37,185 bases of DNA from an uncultured Candidatus Saccharibacteria bacterium. Its GTDB lineage: Bacteria > Patescibacteriota > Saccharimonadia > Saccharimonadales > Saccharimonadaceae. The stretch covers positions 1-37,185 of the forward strand of contig CALBWN010000016.1 in NCBI GenBank assembly GCA_937974295.1, given 5' to 3'. Both the position numbers and the translations under genes were made by a program. Positions 8,554-16,832 of the stretch are shown piece by piece (position 1 is the stretch's first letter; every line of letters begins with the position of its first letter). The notes under the pieces were generated by a model, which ran no database searches, was not told the origin of the DNA, and worked only from the letters and a program-made list of their open reading frames with translations.

Positions 8554-9129
8554 CTAGCGAATCTCCTTATCGAGTGTCTTCGTGAGTGCCTTGCCACCAA
8601 GCGGCGTGACAGCGAGAGAGATATGCCACGTACCTTTGGGGAGCGACCGAGCTGGCAGCGAAAATCCTGCGCAGGTGGAATATTCTGGTTGATATATGAT
8701 GGCAGCGTGCTGCTCGGAGCGCTGCCCGCCACTGGTGACCGTCAGCACGCACTGACCAGAGGAAAAACCCTGCTCTCTCAGCTTGGTAGTGACGACAACC
8801 GTCTCGCCCGACTGCTCGGCAGAGAGGTCGATGTGCTTGGCCGAGGCCGGGACTGGCGCGGGCTGAGCCTGGGTGGTGCGCTGCTGCGAAGTGTCTTTGG
8901 CATTGGTCGTATTATGATCTGTGTTATTGTCTAAAAATGATTCTTTCGTGGCGGCATCGGTCTTGTGCTGCGTTTGTTTTTGGGTTGGTGTTGGCTCATC
9001 CGACAGAGGTGGCAGCGGGGCAGGGCGCGTTGCGATATAAGCGCCATAACCGCCTGCGGCGACGAGCGCAATGCCAATACTAATGATGACTGTGAGGCGT
9101 TTTTTGGATAGAGTACGTAATGATTTCAT
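8554..9129 (-). CDS. Membrane-anchored extracellular protein of unknown function
   Basis: The 191 residues comprise a basic N-terminus, one hydrophobic helix (about 13-33), a Pro/Thr/Gln/Asn-rich linker (about 35-95) and a beta-rich outer domain (about 96-191) with Cys127 and Cys153, which could form a disulfide. There is no lipobox, so it is more likely a signal anchor than a lipoprotein. The stop touches the start of the ChW protein gene, so both are probably made from one message and may act together at the surface. I do not recognise the family. The ATG at 9129 has no clear Shine-Dalgarno sequence. Confidence 0.7.
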   Translation of the reverse strand: MKSLRTLSKKRLTVIISIGIALVAAGGYGAYIATRPAPLPPLSDEPTPTQKQTQHKTDAATKESFLDNNTDHNTTNAKDTSQQRTTQAQPAPVPASAKHIDLSAEQSGETVVVTTKLREQGFSSGQCVLTVTSGGQRSEQHAAIIYQPEYSTCAGFSLPARSLPKGTWHISLAVTPLGGKALTKTLDKEIR

Positions 9130-9157
9130 AATGCTTGTGCTATTAGTGTTCTATGTC

Positions 9158-9166
9158 ACTATAGCA
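9158..9166 (-). promoter_or_regulatory. Extended -10 promoter for the anchored protein/ChW operon
   Basis: Read on the minus strand this is TGC followed by TATAGT, an extended -10. It lies about 28 nt before the ATG at 9129 and predicts a leader of roughly 20 nt. Confidence 0.5.
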
Positions 9167-9437
9167 TAAGCGTATTGAAAGGGGAAGGTGAAAAGAAGGA
9201 TTTTAAAACTTTTATAGAATCATATATTTTGTATGATTCCTCCTTCAAGATACGACAGAGTCTATAGACCCAATCTCCCAGTACCAGTGCTAAAATTCGT
9301 TAGGATAACGATAAATCAGATGAAATAATGGAGTGGAGGAATTGATGCCAAAAGAAAGCATTGAGATTTAAGCAGATGGAGTACAAGCTAAACAAGCAGA
9401 AAAACAAAGAGCTTTGAGAGACAGAGAATATTTTCTC
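9167..9437. other. Intergenic region holding a possible truncated ORF remnant
   Basis: A strong GGAGG (9335-9339) precedes an ATG at 9345 that opens only an 8-codon reading frame (MPKESIEI, stop TAA at 9369-9371). The same frame stays open after the stop and reads ADGVQAKQAEKQRALRDREYF, a hydrophilic, helix-like sequence that runs into the antisense end of the DUF2142 gene. It could be a pseudogene with a nonsense mutation, a leader peptide or chance. A TGC-TAAAAT just upstream (about 9288-9296) could be its promoter. Nothing else was recognised here. Confidence 0.3.
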
Positions 9438-10877
9438 TTACGCCACCGGTGGCACTGGTATCGGCGCGTGGTAGGCCCAATAGGTGCCAAAGGTGTAGTA
9501 CAACAAAATTGCCCCGCAGCCAAAGAATATAAGGGTATGAAATACCTTAGCCGAAGCAGTATTGAACCAAATATACTTACGCAGCCACACACCACAAGGG
9601 ATGAGGAGCACGAGTAGTGCCGTAAAGTAACGCCCCTGCACTCCATCGGCGTAGTATGCACCAGCACCAAAGCGAATTGGTAGCAGTGCCCAGGCGGTGT
9701 ACATCGCGTATGAAACCGCCGCAATGAAAACGGCAATAGTAGTGAGATTGGCTGCGGCCAGGCGAATAACAGCTGGGGCGAGTGCTTGCTCCTCAGTCTT
9801 ATCGCGCTTGATGAGTGCAAGAAAGACCAGTAGAAAGAGTGGAATCAAAACAAAGAGCGGCAGGTGATATTTGAAGCTTGAGAAGTCACCCACACTCCCA
9901 CGTACCACGATGTCGGTGTAGCCGATGTTTGGATTGATGTAGGTATTAAAGAGGATGCGGATAAACCCAAGCGGGTTATGATGCAGTGGATTATCGGCTG
10001 CGCCAGATGAAAGGAGCGCACCATCATAGATCTTTTGCCAGATGAGCAGTGCTGCCAGCGATACAATGCCAGCGCCCGCGATCAGCGCCCACTTGTGTAG
10101 GCTGAAGGGGAGCTTCTTGAGTAGTGATGGCAATTTCGACAGCTCGGTGTTTGGGATAAAGAGCCGCCCTGGCAAAAACAGAAGCGGGAAGAGCAGCAAA
10201 CCATTAACTGCCTTGGTCAATGCCAGCAGCGCCGCTATAGCTAAGAGGCCAGCAACTTGCTTGCGGCGGATCGGTGTTTCTTGGGTGTAGAGATTGAGAG
10301 TCAGGGCGGTAATGAGGAATATCGCCACATTCGTCATGACATCACTCGAGAGCGAAGCAGCGAGATGAACCATCAGTGGTAGCAGCCCCACTACTGCAAA
10401 GACCCACTTACCAATGCGCACCCACTTGATAATGAAAAATACACTGAGCGCGTAGAACAGCAAGTTTGCAATCCGCCCAAAGAGAATCGTTAGGCCTGTC
10501 GACCCATTGAAGATATTAGCGATGAAAATACCAAGCGTTTGCGGTGCATGCATAATAGGGGCATAGCCCACAGCACTGTTGCATTTGCTTGTTGTCTTGA
10601 GATCTGAGCGGTTGATGGGGCGCGAATAATCAGCGCTGATATTGCCATGATACACTGATGATGCTCGGCCATTAACGTCCGCTGGGTAGGTACAGCGCTT
10701 GGATTCTAAGCGCCCATCTGCCAGCGCATACGCCCGCAAGTAGTGCATATTTTCATCACTCACCGACAGCTGCGGCACAAAAAACGCCGACAATAAGCCA
10801 AACAACAAACACAGCGAAAGAAAGACCCGCTCTGGCCGTGCAATAAATGATTCGAATAATGCCCAATATTTCTTCAT
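9438..10877 (-). CDS. Multi-spanning membrane protein, DUF2142 family
   Basis: The protein is 479 residues from the ATG at 10877 (MKKYWALFESFIARPERVF). Longer upstream starts are unlikely because they would read through the promoter region. The N-terminal helix is followed by a periplasmic-type loop that includes SVSDENMHYLRAYALADG, a DUF2142 signature, and then about ten transmembrane helices. DUF2142 proteins often sit in surface polysaccharide clusters and look like GT-C-type membrane glycosyltransferases, but no reaction is proven. A TATAAT on the minus strand (10888-10893) ends 10 nt before the ATG with no Shine-Dalgarno sequence. It diverges from the flippase gene. Confidence 0.75.
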   Translation of the reverse strand: MKKYWALFESFIARPERVFLSLCLLFGLLSAFFVPQLSVSDENMHYLRAYALADGRLESKRCTYPADVNGRASSVYHGNISADYSRPINRSDLKTTSKCNSAVGYAPIMHAPQTLGIFIANIFNGSTGLTILFGRIANLLFYALSVFFIIKWVRIGKWVFAVVGLLPLMVHLAASLSSDVMTNVAIFLITALTLNLYTQETPIRRKQVAGLLAIAALLALTKAVNGLLLFPLLFLPGRLFIPNTELSKLPSLLKKLPFSLHKWALIAGAGIVSLAALLIWQKIYDGALLSSGAADNPLHHNPLGFIRILFNTYINPNIGYTDIVVRGSVGDFSSFKYHLPLFVLIPLFLLVFLALIKRDKTEEQALAPAVIRLAAANLTTIAVFIAAVSYAMYTAWALLPIRFGAGAYYADGVQGRYFTALLVLLIPCGVWLRKYIWFNTASAKVFHTLIFFGCGAILLYYTFGTYWAYHAPIPVPPVA

Positions 10878-10887
10878 AACACGCCTG

Positions 10888-10959
10888 ATTATAGAGCACA
10901 AATCACAACAGAGCAAATTATGGTCTAAATCGCAGGAAATAACCAACCAGTGGTATACT
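10888..10959. promoter_or_regulatory. Divergent -10 elements for the DUF2142 gene (-) and the flippase (+)
   Basis: The minus-strand TATAAT is at 10888-10893. The plus-strand extended -10 is TGG (10951-10953) plus TATACT (10954-10959). Both end 10 nt from their ATG, predicting leaders of only a few nucleotides. Confidence 0.5.
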
Positions 10960-10969
10960 AAATAAGATT

Positions 10970-12196
10970 ATGCAATCTAAAAATTATATCTGGAACTCCA
11001 TCGGCTCCTTTTTGCAAAGTGCCATCTCACCAGCGCTCCTGCTGCTTATTACGCGGCTGAATGGCATTGCGGACTCGGGAATTTTTTCCTTTGCGCTGTC
11101 GCTCTCGGTGGTGTTTTGGGCGATTGGTTTGTGGGGTGGGCGTACTTATCAGGTGTCGGATGTGCGCAAAGAGTTTAGTAGCAGCAGTTACCTTGCCGTC
11201 AAACTCGTGACGTCGATCGTGATGATGGTGGGTGCGGTGCTGTTTTGCGTGGCAAATCACTATGATGTCGTGAAGTCGAGTATCATCATCGCGCTCGTAC
11301 TCTTCAAGGCGCTGGAGGCAGTGGCCGACGCACTCTATGGCGTGCTGCAGATTCACCACAGGCTCTACATCGTTGGCTATTCGCTTACGATTAAGGCGGT
11401 AGGGGGCTTTGTGGCATTTTTGCTCGTCGATATGCTTATGCATAGTGTACTGTGGGGGGTGGTGGCAATTGTGGTGGTTAATGCTCTCATGCTTGTGTTG
11501 TATGATTGGCAACAGGTACAGCGGTACGAATCTATCCAGCCCCATATCGATCATCTCGTGCCCAAGCTGCGTCATGTTGGTATGATCATGCGGCGCTGCG
11601 CACCAGTGTTTCTTACCACATTTTTGACGATGTTTTCGCTTAATATTCCGCGCTATTTTCTCGATACATTCCACACGCACGAGATCGCGTATTTTGGTAT
11701 TATGGCTATGCCCATTACATTACTCTCGCTGTTTATTACCTTCATTATTCAGCCCAATATCGTGCAGCTGTCGGAGCTCTATCATCAGCAGAAGCGCCTT
11801 GAGTTCCACGCGCTGGTGAGCAAAATTATCCTCATCGTCTTGGGGATTAGTGCGCTGACACTGATTGCGACGTGGCTGGTTGGGGCACCGCTTCTTACTC
11901 TCATTTTTAATGCGCGTATTACTGATTATCGCACTGAGCTGCTCATCATGGTGGTGGGAGCGGTGGCTAATGCGCTGGTGTCGATTTATATCAATATCCT
12001 CACCGTGCTGCGCGAGTTTAAAGGGCAGTTCTATATACTTTTGCTGAGTAATATCGTACTCACAGTCGTGTCATATAGCGTGGTGCAGCACTATGCGATG
12101 CTGGGTAGTGTGCTGTGTTTTATGGTGGCAGGCATCATCCAAGCGGTGCTGCTCGCGGCAGTTTATCGCCGGCAGCTGCGCTGTATGGCTGCGTAG
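10970..12196 (+). CDS. Polysaccharide flippase, Wzx/PST family
   Basis: The 408-residue, highly hydrophobic protein has about 12 predicted transmembrane helices and an N-terminal layout typical of O-antigen flippases (SIGSFLQSAISPALLLLITRLNG, then FALSLSVVFWAIGLWGGRTYQVSDV). It would move undecaprenyl-pyrophosphate-linked oligosaccharides across the membrane for later polymerisation. It stands alone on the plus strand with its own extended -10 promoter. With Wzm/Wzt also present, this locus carries both known export routes. Family confidence is good; the substrate is unknown. Confidence 0.82.
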   Translation: MQSKNYIWNSIGSFLQSAISPALLLLITRLNGIADSGIFSFALSLSVVFWAIGLWGGRTYQVSDVRKEFSSSSYLAVKLVTSIVMMVGAVLFCVANHYDVVKSSIIIALVLFKALEAVADALYGVLQIHHRLYIVGYSLTIKAVGGFVAFLLVDMLMHSVLWGVVAIVVVNALMLVLYDWQQVQRYESIQPHIDHLVPKLRHVGMIMRRCAPVFLTTFLTMFSLNIPRYFLDTFHTHEIAYFGIMAMPITLLSLFITFIIQPNIVQLSELYHQQKRLEFHALVSKIILIVLGISALTLIATWLVGAPLLTLIFNARITDYRTELLIMVVGAVANALVSIYINILTVLREFKGQFYILLLSNIVLTVVSYSVVQHYAMLGSVLCFMVAGIIQAVLLAAVYRRQLRCMAA

Positions 12197-12617
12197 TATT
12201 GTTTGCCGCTGCAAAGTAAATCTTATTGGCTTTTTGCAAGAGATTATCAGGCCTTCATCGCCTCTACCTAAATTGCAAAATCTTCACGTTCTGTCTTTCT
12301 ATACCCCTCCGATAGATCACTAAAGGGTCGATGTCTACGAGACACCGGCCCCCCTTGTGTCAGAGCCAACAACTGATCATAACGATTGATTTCACAGCTC
12401 ATCAAGGTAAGTGCGGGAGAAAATCCAGCACCAAGAGAGGCTGTGAGATTCAGATTCTCCTAGCTTACTACGTGGCAAAATTGATTGCAATGATATCCCA
12501 AGGGGGATTGAGCGAGACTATATGAGCGTTTAACAGTAGTAAAATGGCTTATCAGCGTGTTTTTTATCCTACATCGACCATGCGATTTCAGATATTTCAA
12601 AAAGCTTACGCTAACTG
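12197..12617. other. Intergenic stretch without a recognisable gene
   Basis: Over 400 nt with no convincing ORF on either strand and no clear terminator after the flippase. A short imperfect hairpin (TGTCT, ACG, AGACA) lies near 12330-12345. No tRNA, repeat or transposase remnant was recognised. Confidence 0.4.
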
Positions 12618-12644
12618 TGCTATAATAGCGGAAACAAAGGAGGG
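12618..12644 (+). promoter_or_regulatory. Extended -10 promoter and Shine-Dalgarno for the rmlD paralogue
   Basis: TGC-TATAAT (12618-12626) is followed by AAAGGAGGG (12636-12644), 3 nt before the ATG at 12648. This is a classical leadered start, in contrast to the leaderless-type starts elsewhere in the window. Confidence 0.65.
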
Positions 12645-12647
12645 TAT

Positions 12648-13505
12648 ATGAGCAAGGGGATTGTAATATTGGGTTGTAATGGCCAAGTGGGGCGGGCGCT
12701 CCAAGAAATATATCCAAAGGCAACGGCGCTGGGCCACCAGCAGCTCGACATTTCGGACGAAGAGCAGGTGCTTGGGTATGATTGGTCGGGTGTGGATGTT
12801 ATTATCAACGCGGCGGCGTTCGTCAATGCCGATGGATCAGAAACGCTTGAGGGCCGCACCAAAGCCTGGCAGGTCAATGCGGTTGGCCCACGCAATCTCG
12901 TCAAGGTAGCGCTGGAGCATGATATTACATTGGTGCATTACTCATCCGACTATGTCTTTGATGGGACGAACAAAAACCATGGTGAGGATGAGTCGCTCTC
13001 ACCACTGTCGGTCTATGGTGATGTCAAGGCAGCAGGGGATCTACTGGTTAGCCTTGCGCCGCGCCATTATGTGCTGCGTGTCTCCTGGGTGATTGGCGAT
13101 GGGCACAACTTCCCGCGGACGATGAAGCGCCTGGCTGACATGCGCATTAATCCCAAGGTTGTGGATGATCAATATGGTCGGCCAACCTTTGCGTCGGAGA
13201 TCGCGCGCGCCACCAAGCATTTGATAGATACCAAGGCTGAGTATGGTTTGTATCATGTTTCTAACTCTGGGCCGATCAAATCGTGGGCAGAGCTTGCCGA
13301 GGATGTATTCGAATATGCAGGGCACGATCGCGATAGGGTTGTAAAAGTGTCAACACAAGAGTATAGTAAAGATAAGATTCCGTTTGCGCCTCGACCAATG
13401 TATAGCGATATGAATTTGTCGAAGCTGCACAACACCGGATTCATCAGTGAGAGCTACCAGCCATTACTGGAAAACTACGTAAAAAACATAGCAGCGGTGG
13501 AATAA
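12648..13505 (+). CDS. RmlD-like NAD(P)-dependent sugar reductase (dTDP-4-dehydrorhamnose reductase paralogue)
   Basis: This 285-residue short-chain dehydrogenase-type protein has a nucleotide-binding loop (ILGCNGQVGRAL), NAAAFVNAD, the RmlD hallmark SSDYVFDG, catalytic YGDVK and RVSWVIGDGHNF. It is the same length as, and clearly related to, the RmlD at 17878-18735. It sits outside the rml operon, next to a GT8-like gene 16 nt downstream. It may be a redundant RmlD or may reduce a different 4-keto sugar. One difference is that the first loop reads GCNGQ here and GANGQ in the other copy. Confidence 0.85.
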   Translation: MSKGIVILGCNGQVGRALQEIYPKATALGHQQLDISDEEQVLGYDWSGVDVIINAAAFVNADGSETLEGRTKAWQVNAVGPRNLVKVALEHDITLVHYSSDYVFDGTNKNHGEDESLSPLSVYGDVKAAGDLLVSLAPRHYVLRVSWVIGDGHNFPRTMKRLADMRINPKVVDDQYGRPTFASEIARATKHLIDTKAEYGLYHVSNSGPIKSWAELAEDVFEYAGHDRDRVVKVSTQEYSKDKIPFAPRPMYSDMNLSKLHNTGFISESYQPLLENYVKNIAAVE

Positions 13506-13521
13506 AGGAGAGAGGCAGGCC

Positions 13522-14550
13522 ATGCCCAGAGTCAAAAAGAAAATCTTAAACGTCTTGTATCAAAGTGACGATAACTACGCAGTTGTCAGTGCGATTTCGA
13601 TCGCATCATTGCTTGAGAACAATAAGACGCTCGACGAGATTCATATTTTTTATTGTGGGTATAAGCTAAGCAAGCAAAGCAAAGATCGCCTCAAAAAGTT
13701 GGTTGAAAAATACCCCAATGCCTATTTGACATTCATCAACCCTAACGCGTACCACAAGAAATTACAGAAGCTAGGCGTCAAGCCGTGGCACGGTGTGTAT
13801 GTGACGTGGCTCAAGATGCTGGCGCTAGCCGATCTTGATATCAAGACCGATCGCGTACTCTACCTCAACCCACACACGATCATTACCAGCTCCCTTGATG
13901 GCTTGCTGGAGCTTGATTTTGAGAAAAATATCATGGCACTGGCCTACGACACTCTCACCAATCAGCACAAAGCAACGATTGGACTCCAGCCTACCGATGG
14001 CTATTACAACTGTGGTATCATGCTCATCAATCACAAAAAATGGCTCAAAGATGATGTGTCGAGCCAAGTCGTCGAGCATCTGTCGAAGAAAAGCGACTAC
14101 GTCATTGCCGATCAAGACCTCTGTAATGTTATGTTCCGCGGGCAGATCAAGACGCTCGATATTGCCTATAATTTCTCCAGTGCGTTTTATGCTTATCGGC
14201 CGCAAGATCTGCTGCGCATTAATAATCTTAAGCAGCCGTATTTCTATAGTTACGACGAGATTATGACTAACTATTACAGTCCCAAGATTATTCACTCGCT
14301 CTATGGCATTCAGGGTAAACCGTGGGAAGTTGGCAACAAGCACCCCAACCGGCTGCTGTGGCAAAAGTACTTTGCACTCACTCCGTGGAAAAACACCGAG
14401 CTCCCACATGCCAAGAAAACACTGGTTTGGTATCTGTATGATGTCTTACCTCGCCCAATCTTTATGCAGCTATACATCATGGCGGTCGAGCGCAAATTTG
14501 CTGAGGTCGATAAAGAAAAAACCGAAACGACCGAAGCAAACGTAAGGTAG
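13522..14550 (+). CDS. Glycosyltransferase family 8-like protein lacking the DXD motif
   Basis: The 342 residues follow the GT8 (LgtC/GlgA-like) pattern: an N-terminal donor-binding region (LYQSDDNYAVVSAISIASLL), the conserved YNCGIMLINHKKW, ADQDLCNVMF, and the C-terminal HSLYGIQGKPW that normally helps bind metal and phosphate. Where GT8 enzymes have a DXD such as LDADT, this protein has YLNPHTI (residues 114-120), so both aspartates are missing. It may be inactive, metal-independent or regulatory. It starts 16 nt after the rmlD paralogue, behind GGAGAGAGGC, and is followed by a strong terminator, so the two form one unit. Confidence 0.8.
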   Translation: MPRVKKKILNVLYQSDDNYAVVSAISIASLLENNKTLDEIHIFYCGYKLSKQSKDRLKKLVEKYPNAYLTFINPNAYHKKLQKLGVKPWHGVYVTWLKMLALADLDIKTDRVLYLNPHTIITSSLDGLLELDFEKNIMALAYDTLTNQHKATIGLQPTDGYYNCGIMLINHKKWLKDDVSSQVVEHLSKKSDYVIADQDLCNVMFRGQIKTLDIAYNFSSAFYAYRPQDLLRINNLKQPYFYSYDEIMTNYYSPKIIHSLYGIQGKPWEVGNKHPNRLLWQKYFALTPWKNTELPHAKKTLVWYLYDVLPRPIFMQLYIMAVERKFAEVDKEKTETTEANVR

Positions 14551-14566
14551 AGTATATAATGAAACA

Positions 14567-14593
14567 AACCGGCTCGAGGAAACTGAGCCGGTT
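14567..14593 (+). terminator. Rho-independent terminator after the GT8-like gene
   Basis: A perfect 9-bp stem, AACCGGCTC (14567-14575) and GAGCCGGTT (14585-14593), with a 9-nt loop and a T-rich tail. ACAAA on the left mirrors TTTGT on the right, so it may act in both directions. Confidence 0.85.
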
Positions 14594-14939
14594 TTGTCGT
14601 GCGGCGCAAAGAAGTAATATTTCTTGATATAGAAGAACTCAAATTTCTCATGCTCTTGTCGTATCTTTATCTTGTTCAAGACGCACGCTCTTTTTAAGTC
14701 CCGCAACAACACTTAACCAGAGTGTTTTATAAAGAATAAAAACCAATTTTCACACCCATCACCTCGTCTATGATGTAGGTGAGATTAGCTAACAAAAATA
14801 ATAAACAAATTACTGCTCATGAATACCATTTTCAAGCTTTACCATGCAGTAATGTAAGAACAAAGAGATACTAATTTATTCACAAAAATAACCCCCAATA
14901 TTTTTCTATAGAGGTTAGAAGATATGCAAATTACACCAA
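14594..14939. other. AT-rich gap between convergent genes
   Basis: No ORF with a plausible start or composition was found. A short inverted repeat (TCACCT near 14759-14764, AGGTGA near 14777-14782) is the only structure noted. Nothing functional was recognised. Confidence 0.4.
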
Positions 14940-15755
14940 CTACGACAACAACTGATGAATCCGTGATGTAATATGAAGCCGCGCTGCCCGAGCAGCTTTG
15001 TGCCAGCCAACTGATGCGAAGCGCTGAGCATAGCTAGTATATACCTCGTTTTCTTCTGCAAAGCGCACGCCGTCCTTTGACTTTTCTTTGCTTGAGAGCG
15101 ACTGGGCAAAGCGCCGATATTGGAAGGTCTCAGTCTGATCAAAGGCAAGCACTGCTCCATCAAGAATAAAATCAAACACCAAAACAAGATCCTCTAAAAT
15201 AGTATATGTTGCATCAAAGGAATATCGCTTGAGCGTCGCCGTCTTCCAGACGATCGATGGAAAGTAGAGCCAGTCGCCATGACTCAGAGACGTTGCAAGT
15301 TTTTCGCCTGAGTAAAGCCCTGATTTATGAGGTTGCAAAAATCGCTTAACACGATCAACCAATGGGAGATATAGCTGCCCCTTATCATTAATCACTTGCA
15401 CTCCTGGCTGATAAAAATCTGCCTTGCCAATTGTCTGCAGTGCCACTGCTACGCACTCCGGCAAGAGCCGATCATCACAACCGACAATCATGCAGTGCGG
15501 TGCCGTTACGTACTGGACGGCAAAGTTGAAGTTATTGGTAATGCCGAGGTTTTTCTTGTGCCGGATATAGGTGATGCGTGGGTCGGCGAGTTTTGTGTAA
15601 TAATCGCGCGCTTCGGTCGATGGGTAGTGGTCGTCGAGGATGGTTAGGTGCCAGTCGTCGCTTGTCTGGGCCAAGACAGAGTTAACTGCTTCTTTGAGTA
15701 AGGCAAATTCACCCCAGTAGGGGATGACGATATCGAGTGATTTATTTTTTGTCAT
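14940..15755 (-). CDS. Glycosyltransferase family 2
   Basis: The protein is 271 residues, starting at the ATG at 15755 (MTKNKSLDIVIPYWGE). Longer upstream starts would run deep into the DUF2304 gene. GT-A motifs: DIVIPYWG, LTILDDHYPS, KNLGITNNFNFAV, and GCDDRLLPE, where CDD takes the DXD role. It probably transfers a sugar or decorates a lipid-linked glycan. The start overlaps the end of the DUF2304 gene by 14 nt, so it is the third gene of a coupled set with a DPM-like GT2 and DUF2304. Confidence 0.85.
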   Translation of the reverse strand: MTKNKSLDIVIPYWGEFALLKEAVNSVLAQTSDDWHLTILDDHYPSTEARDYYTKLADPRITYIRHKKNLGITNNFNFAVQYVTAPHCMIVGCDDRLLPECVAVALQTIGKADFYQPGVQVINDKGQLYLPLVDRVKRFLQPHKSGLYSGEKLATSLSHGDWLYFPSIVWKTATLKRYSFDATYTILEDLVLVFDFILDGAVLAFDQTETFQYRRFAQSLSSKEKSKDGVRFAEENEVYTSYAQRFASVGWHKAARAARLHITSRIHQLLS

Positions 15756-16101
15756 GAGCCGAGAGTTTAATTGACAATTCTTGATGGAGGTCGCGCACGC
15801 GGCGTTCGTTTTGGTCAATTCGTTGGCGCTGCGTGTTGACAATGTAGAAGAGCAACACGATCGCTGTCGTCTGGACGATATCAAACAAGCTTAATTCTGA
15901 CGAATCAAACGGTGGGTGGCCAATCGAAATATTATACAGCGGGAAGCAGCTCAGCAGCACCGCCATCACCACCAACCACATCACCACCTGGTGGCGTAAG
16001 CGAGTGACGGTGATTTTGTTTAGTTTGTATTGGGTAATGATGTTGACGAGCGCCAGAAGAATAATTGGCACATTGAGCAAGACAAGAGCAAAATATCTCA
16101 T
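15742..16101 (-). CDS. Small membrane protein, DUF2304 family
   Basis: Its 119 residues include three hydrophobic segments (about 3-22, 38-55, 72-90) and a charged helical tail (QRQRIDQNERRVRDLHQEL). DUF2304 proteins are typically encoded next to DPM-like GT2 enzymes, as here, and may serve as a membrane partner or help present polyprenyl-phosphate sugars; this role is inferred. It overlaps the upstream GT2 by 4 nt (ATGA) and the downstream GT2 by 14 nt. Confidence 0.75.
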   Translation of the reverse strand: MRYFALVLLNVPIILLALVNIITQYKLNKITVTRLRHQVVMWLVVMAVLLSCFPLYNISIGHPPFDSSELSLFDIVQTTAIVLLFYIVNTQRQRIDQNERRVRDLHQELSIKLSAHDKK

Positions 16102-16817
16102 TCGAAGAGCTCCGTTAAGCGTTGTTTGAATAAGCGTTTGACGATATTGATGGCATTCCAGTTGTTTTGACCCTTGGCACGGGAGTAGTCGGTGTAGATT
16201 GCCTTGATTGGGTATTCACCAATTGTCATCCCCGCTTGCTTGGCACGCCAAATCATCTCTGAGCAAAATTCATAACCGGTCGACTTCCAGTCGAGATCAT
16301 CGATGGCGCGGCGCGAATAAATACGCAGGCCCGACTGTGAATCTGTTACATTGATACCAAACAAGAGCTTGGTGATCAAGCTCAAGCCTTTGTTACCGAG
16401 CACCTTCGTCTTGGACATGCCGGTGCTATCAATAAGGCGACTACCAATGAGTAAATCAGCCTGGCGCTCATCGATCTGCGCGATACCCGCCAGCACATCC
16501 TCTGGCGCGTGCTGGCCATCGGCATCCATCGTGGCGGCAATGTCATAGTCATGCTGCCGAGCGTAGGATAGGCCCGTTAAAGTTGCGCCGCCTGCACCAG
16601 AGTTAAGGATATGATCGATCGTGATGGCGCCGCCTTTTTTGGCTTGGGTAAGTGTGTCGTCCTTCGATCCATCATTGACTAGCACGACGTCGATCGCATA
16701 GCCAGCAGCCTTAGCTTTAGCAAAGACTCGCTTGGATTGTTTGATCACGTCCTTGATGACCGTCGCTTCGTTGTAGGCTGGGACGATCACACACACTGTC
16801 TTGGTATTCGTTTTCAT
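16098..16817 (-). CDS. DPM1/DPG-like glycosyltransferase family 2 (polyprenyl-phosphate sugar synthase)
   Basis: The 239-residue GT-A protein matches the dolichyl-phosphate mannosyltransferase-like branch: VIVPAYNEATVI, VVLVNDGSKDDT, NSGAGGATLTGL, the catalytic MDADGQH, IGSRLID and the loop DSQSGLRIYSR. It would make polyprenyl-phosphate hexose for use outside the membrane by GT-C enzymes; the DUF2142 protein is one candidate user. It lacks a C-terminal membrane domain, and the adjoining DUF2304 protein may provide it. A TATAAT-like element begins right after the rmlA stop (minus strand, 16827-16832), 9 nt before the ATG, so a weak internal start site is possible. Confidence 0.87.
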   Translation of the reverse strand: MKTNTKTVCVIVPAYNEATVIKDVIKQSKRVFAKAKAAGYAIDVVLVNDGSKDDTLTQAKKGGAITIDHILNSGAGGATLTGLSYARQHDYDIAATMDADGQHAPEDVLAGIAQIDERQADLLIGSRLIDSTGMSKTKVLGNKGLSLITKLLFGINVTDSQSGLRIYSRRAIDDLDWKSTGYEFCSEMIWRAKQAGMTIGEYPIKAIYTDYSRAKGQNNWNAINIVKRLFKQRLTELFE

Positions 16818-16832
16818 ATTGGTATTATTATA

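Noticed and set aside
11027..11680. 217-codon antisense frame within the flippase
   Set aside because: His/Arg-rich shadow of a hydrophobic coding sequence; the plus-strand membrane protein is convincing.
12331..12525. 64-codon ORF after the flippase
   Set aside because: Low-complexity composition and no ribosome binding site; looks like chance.
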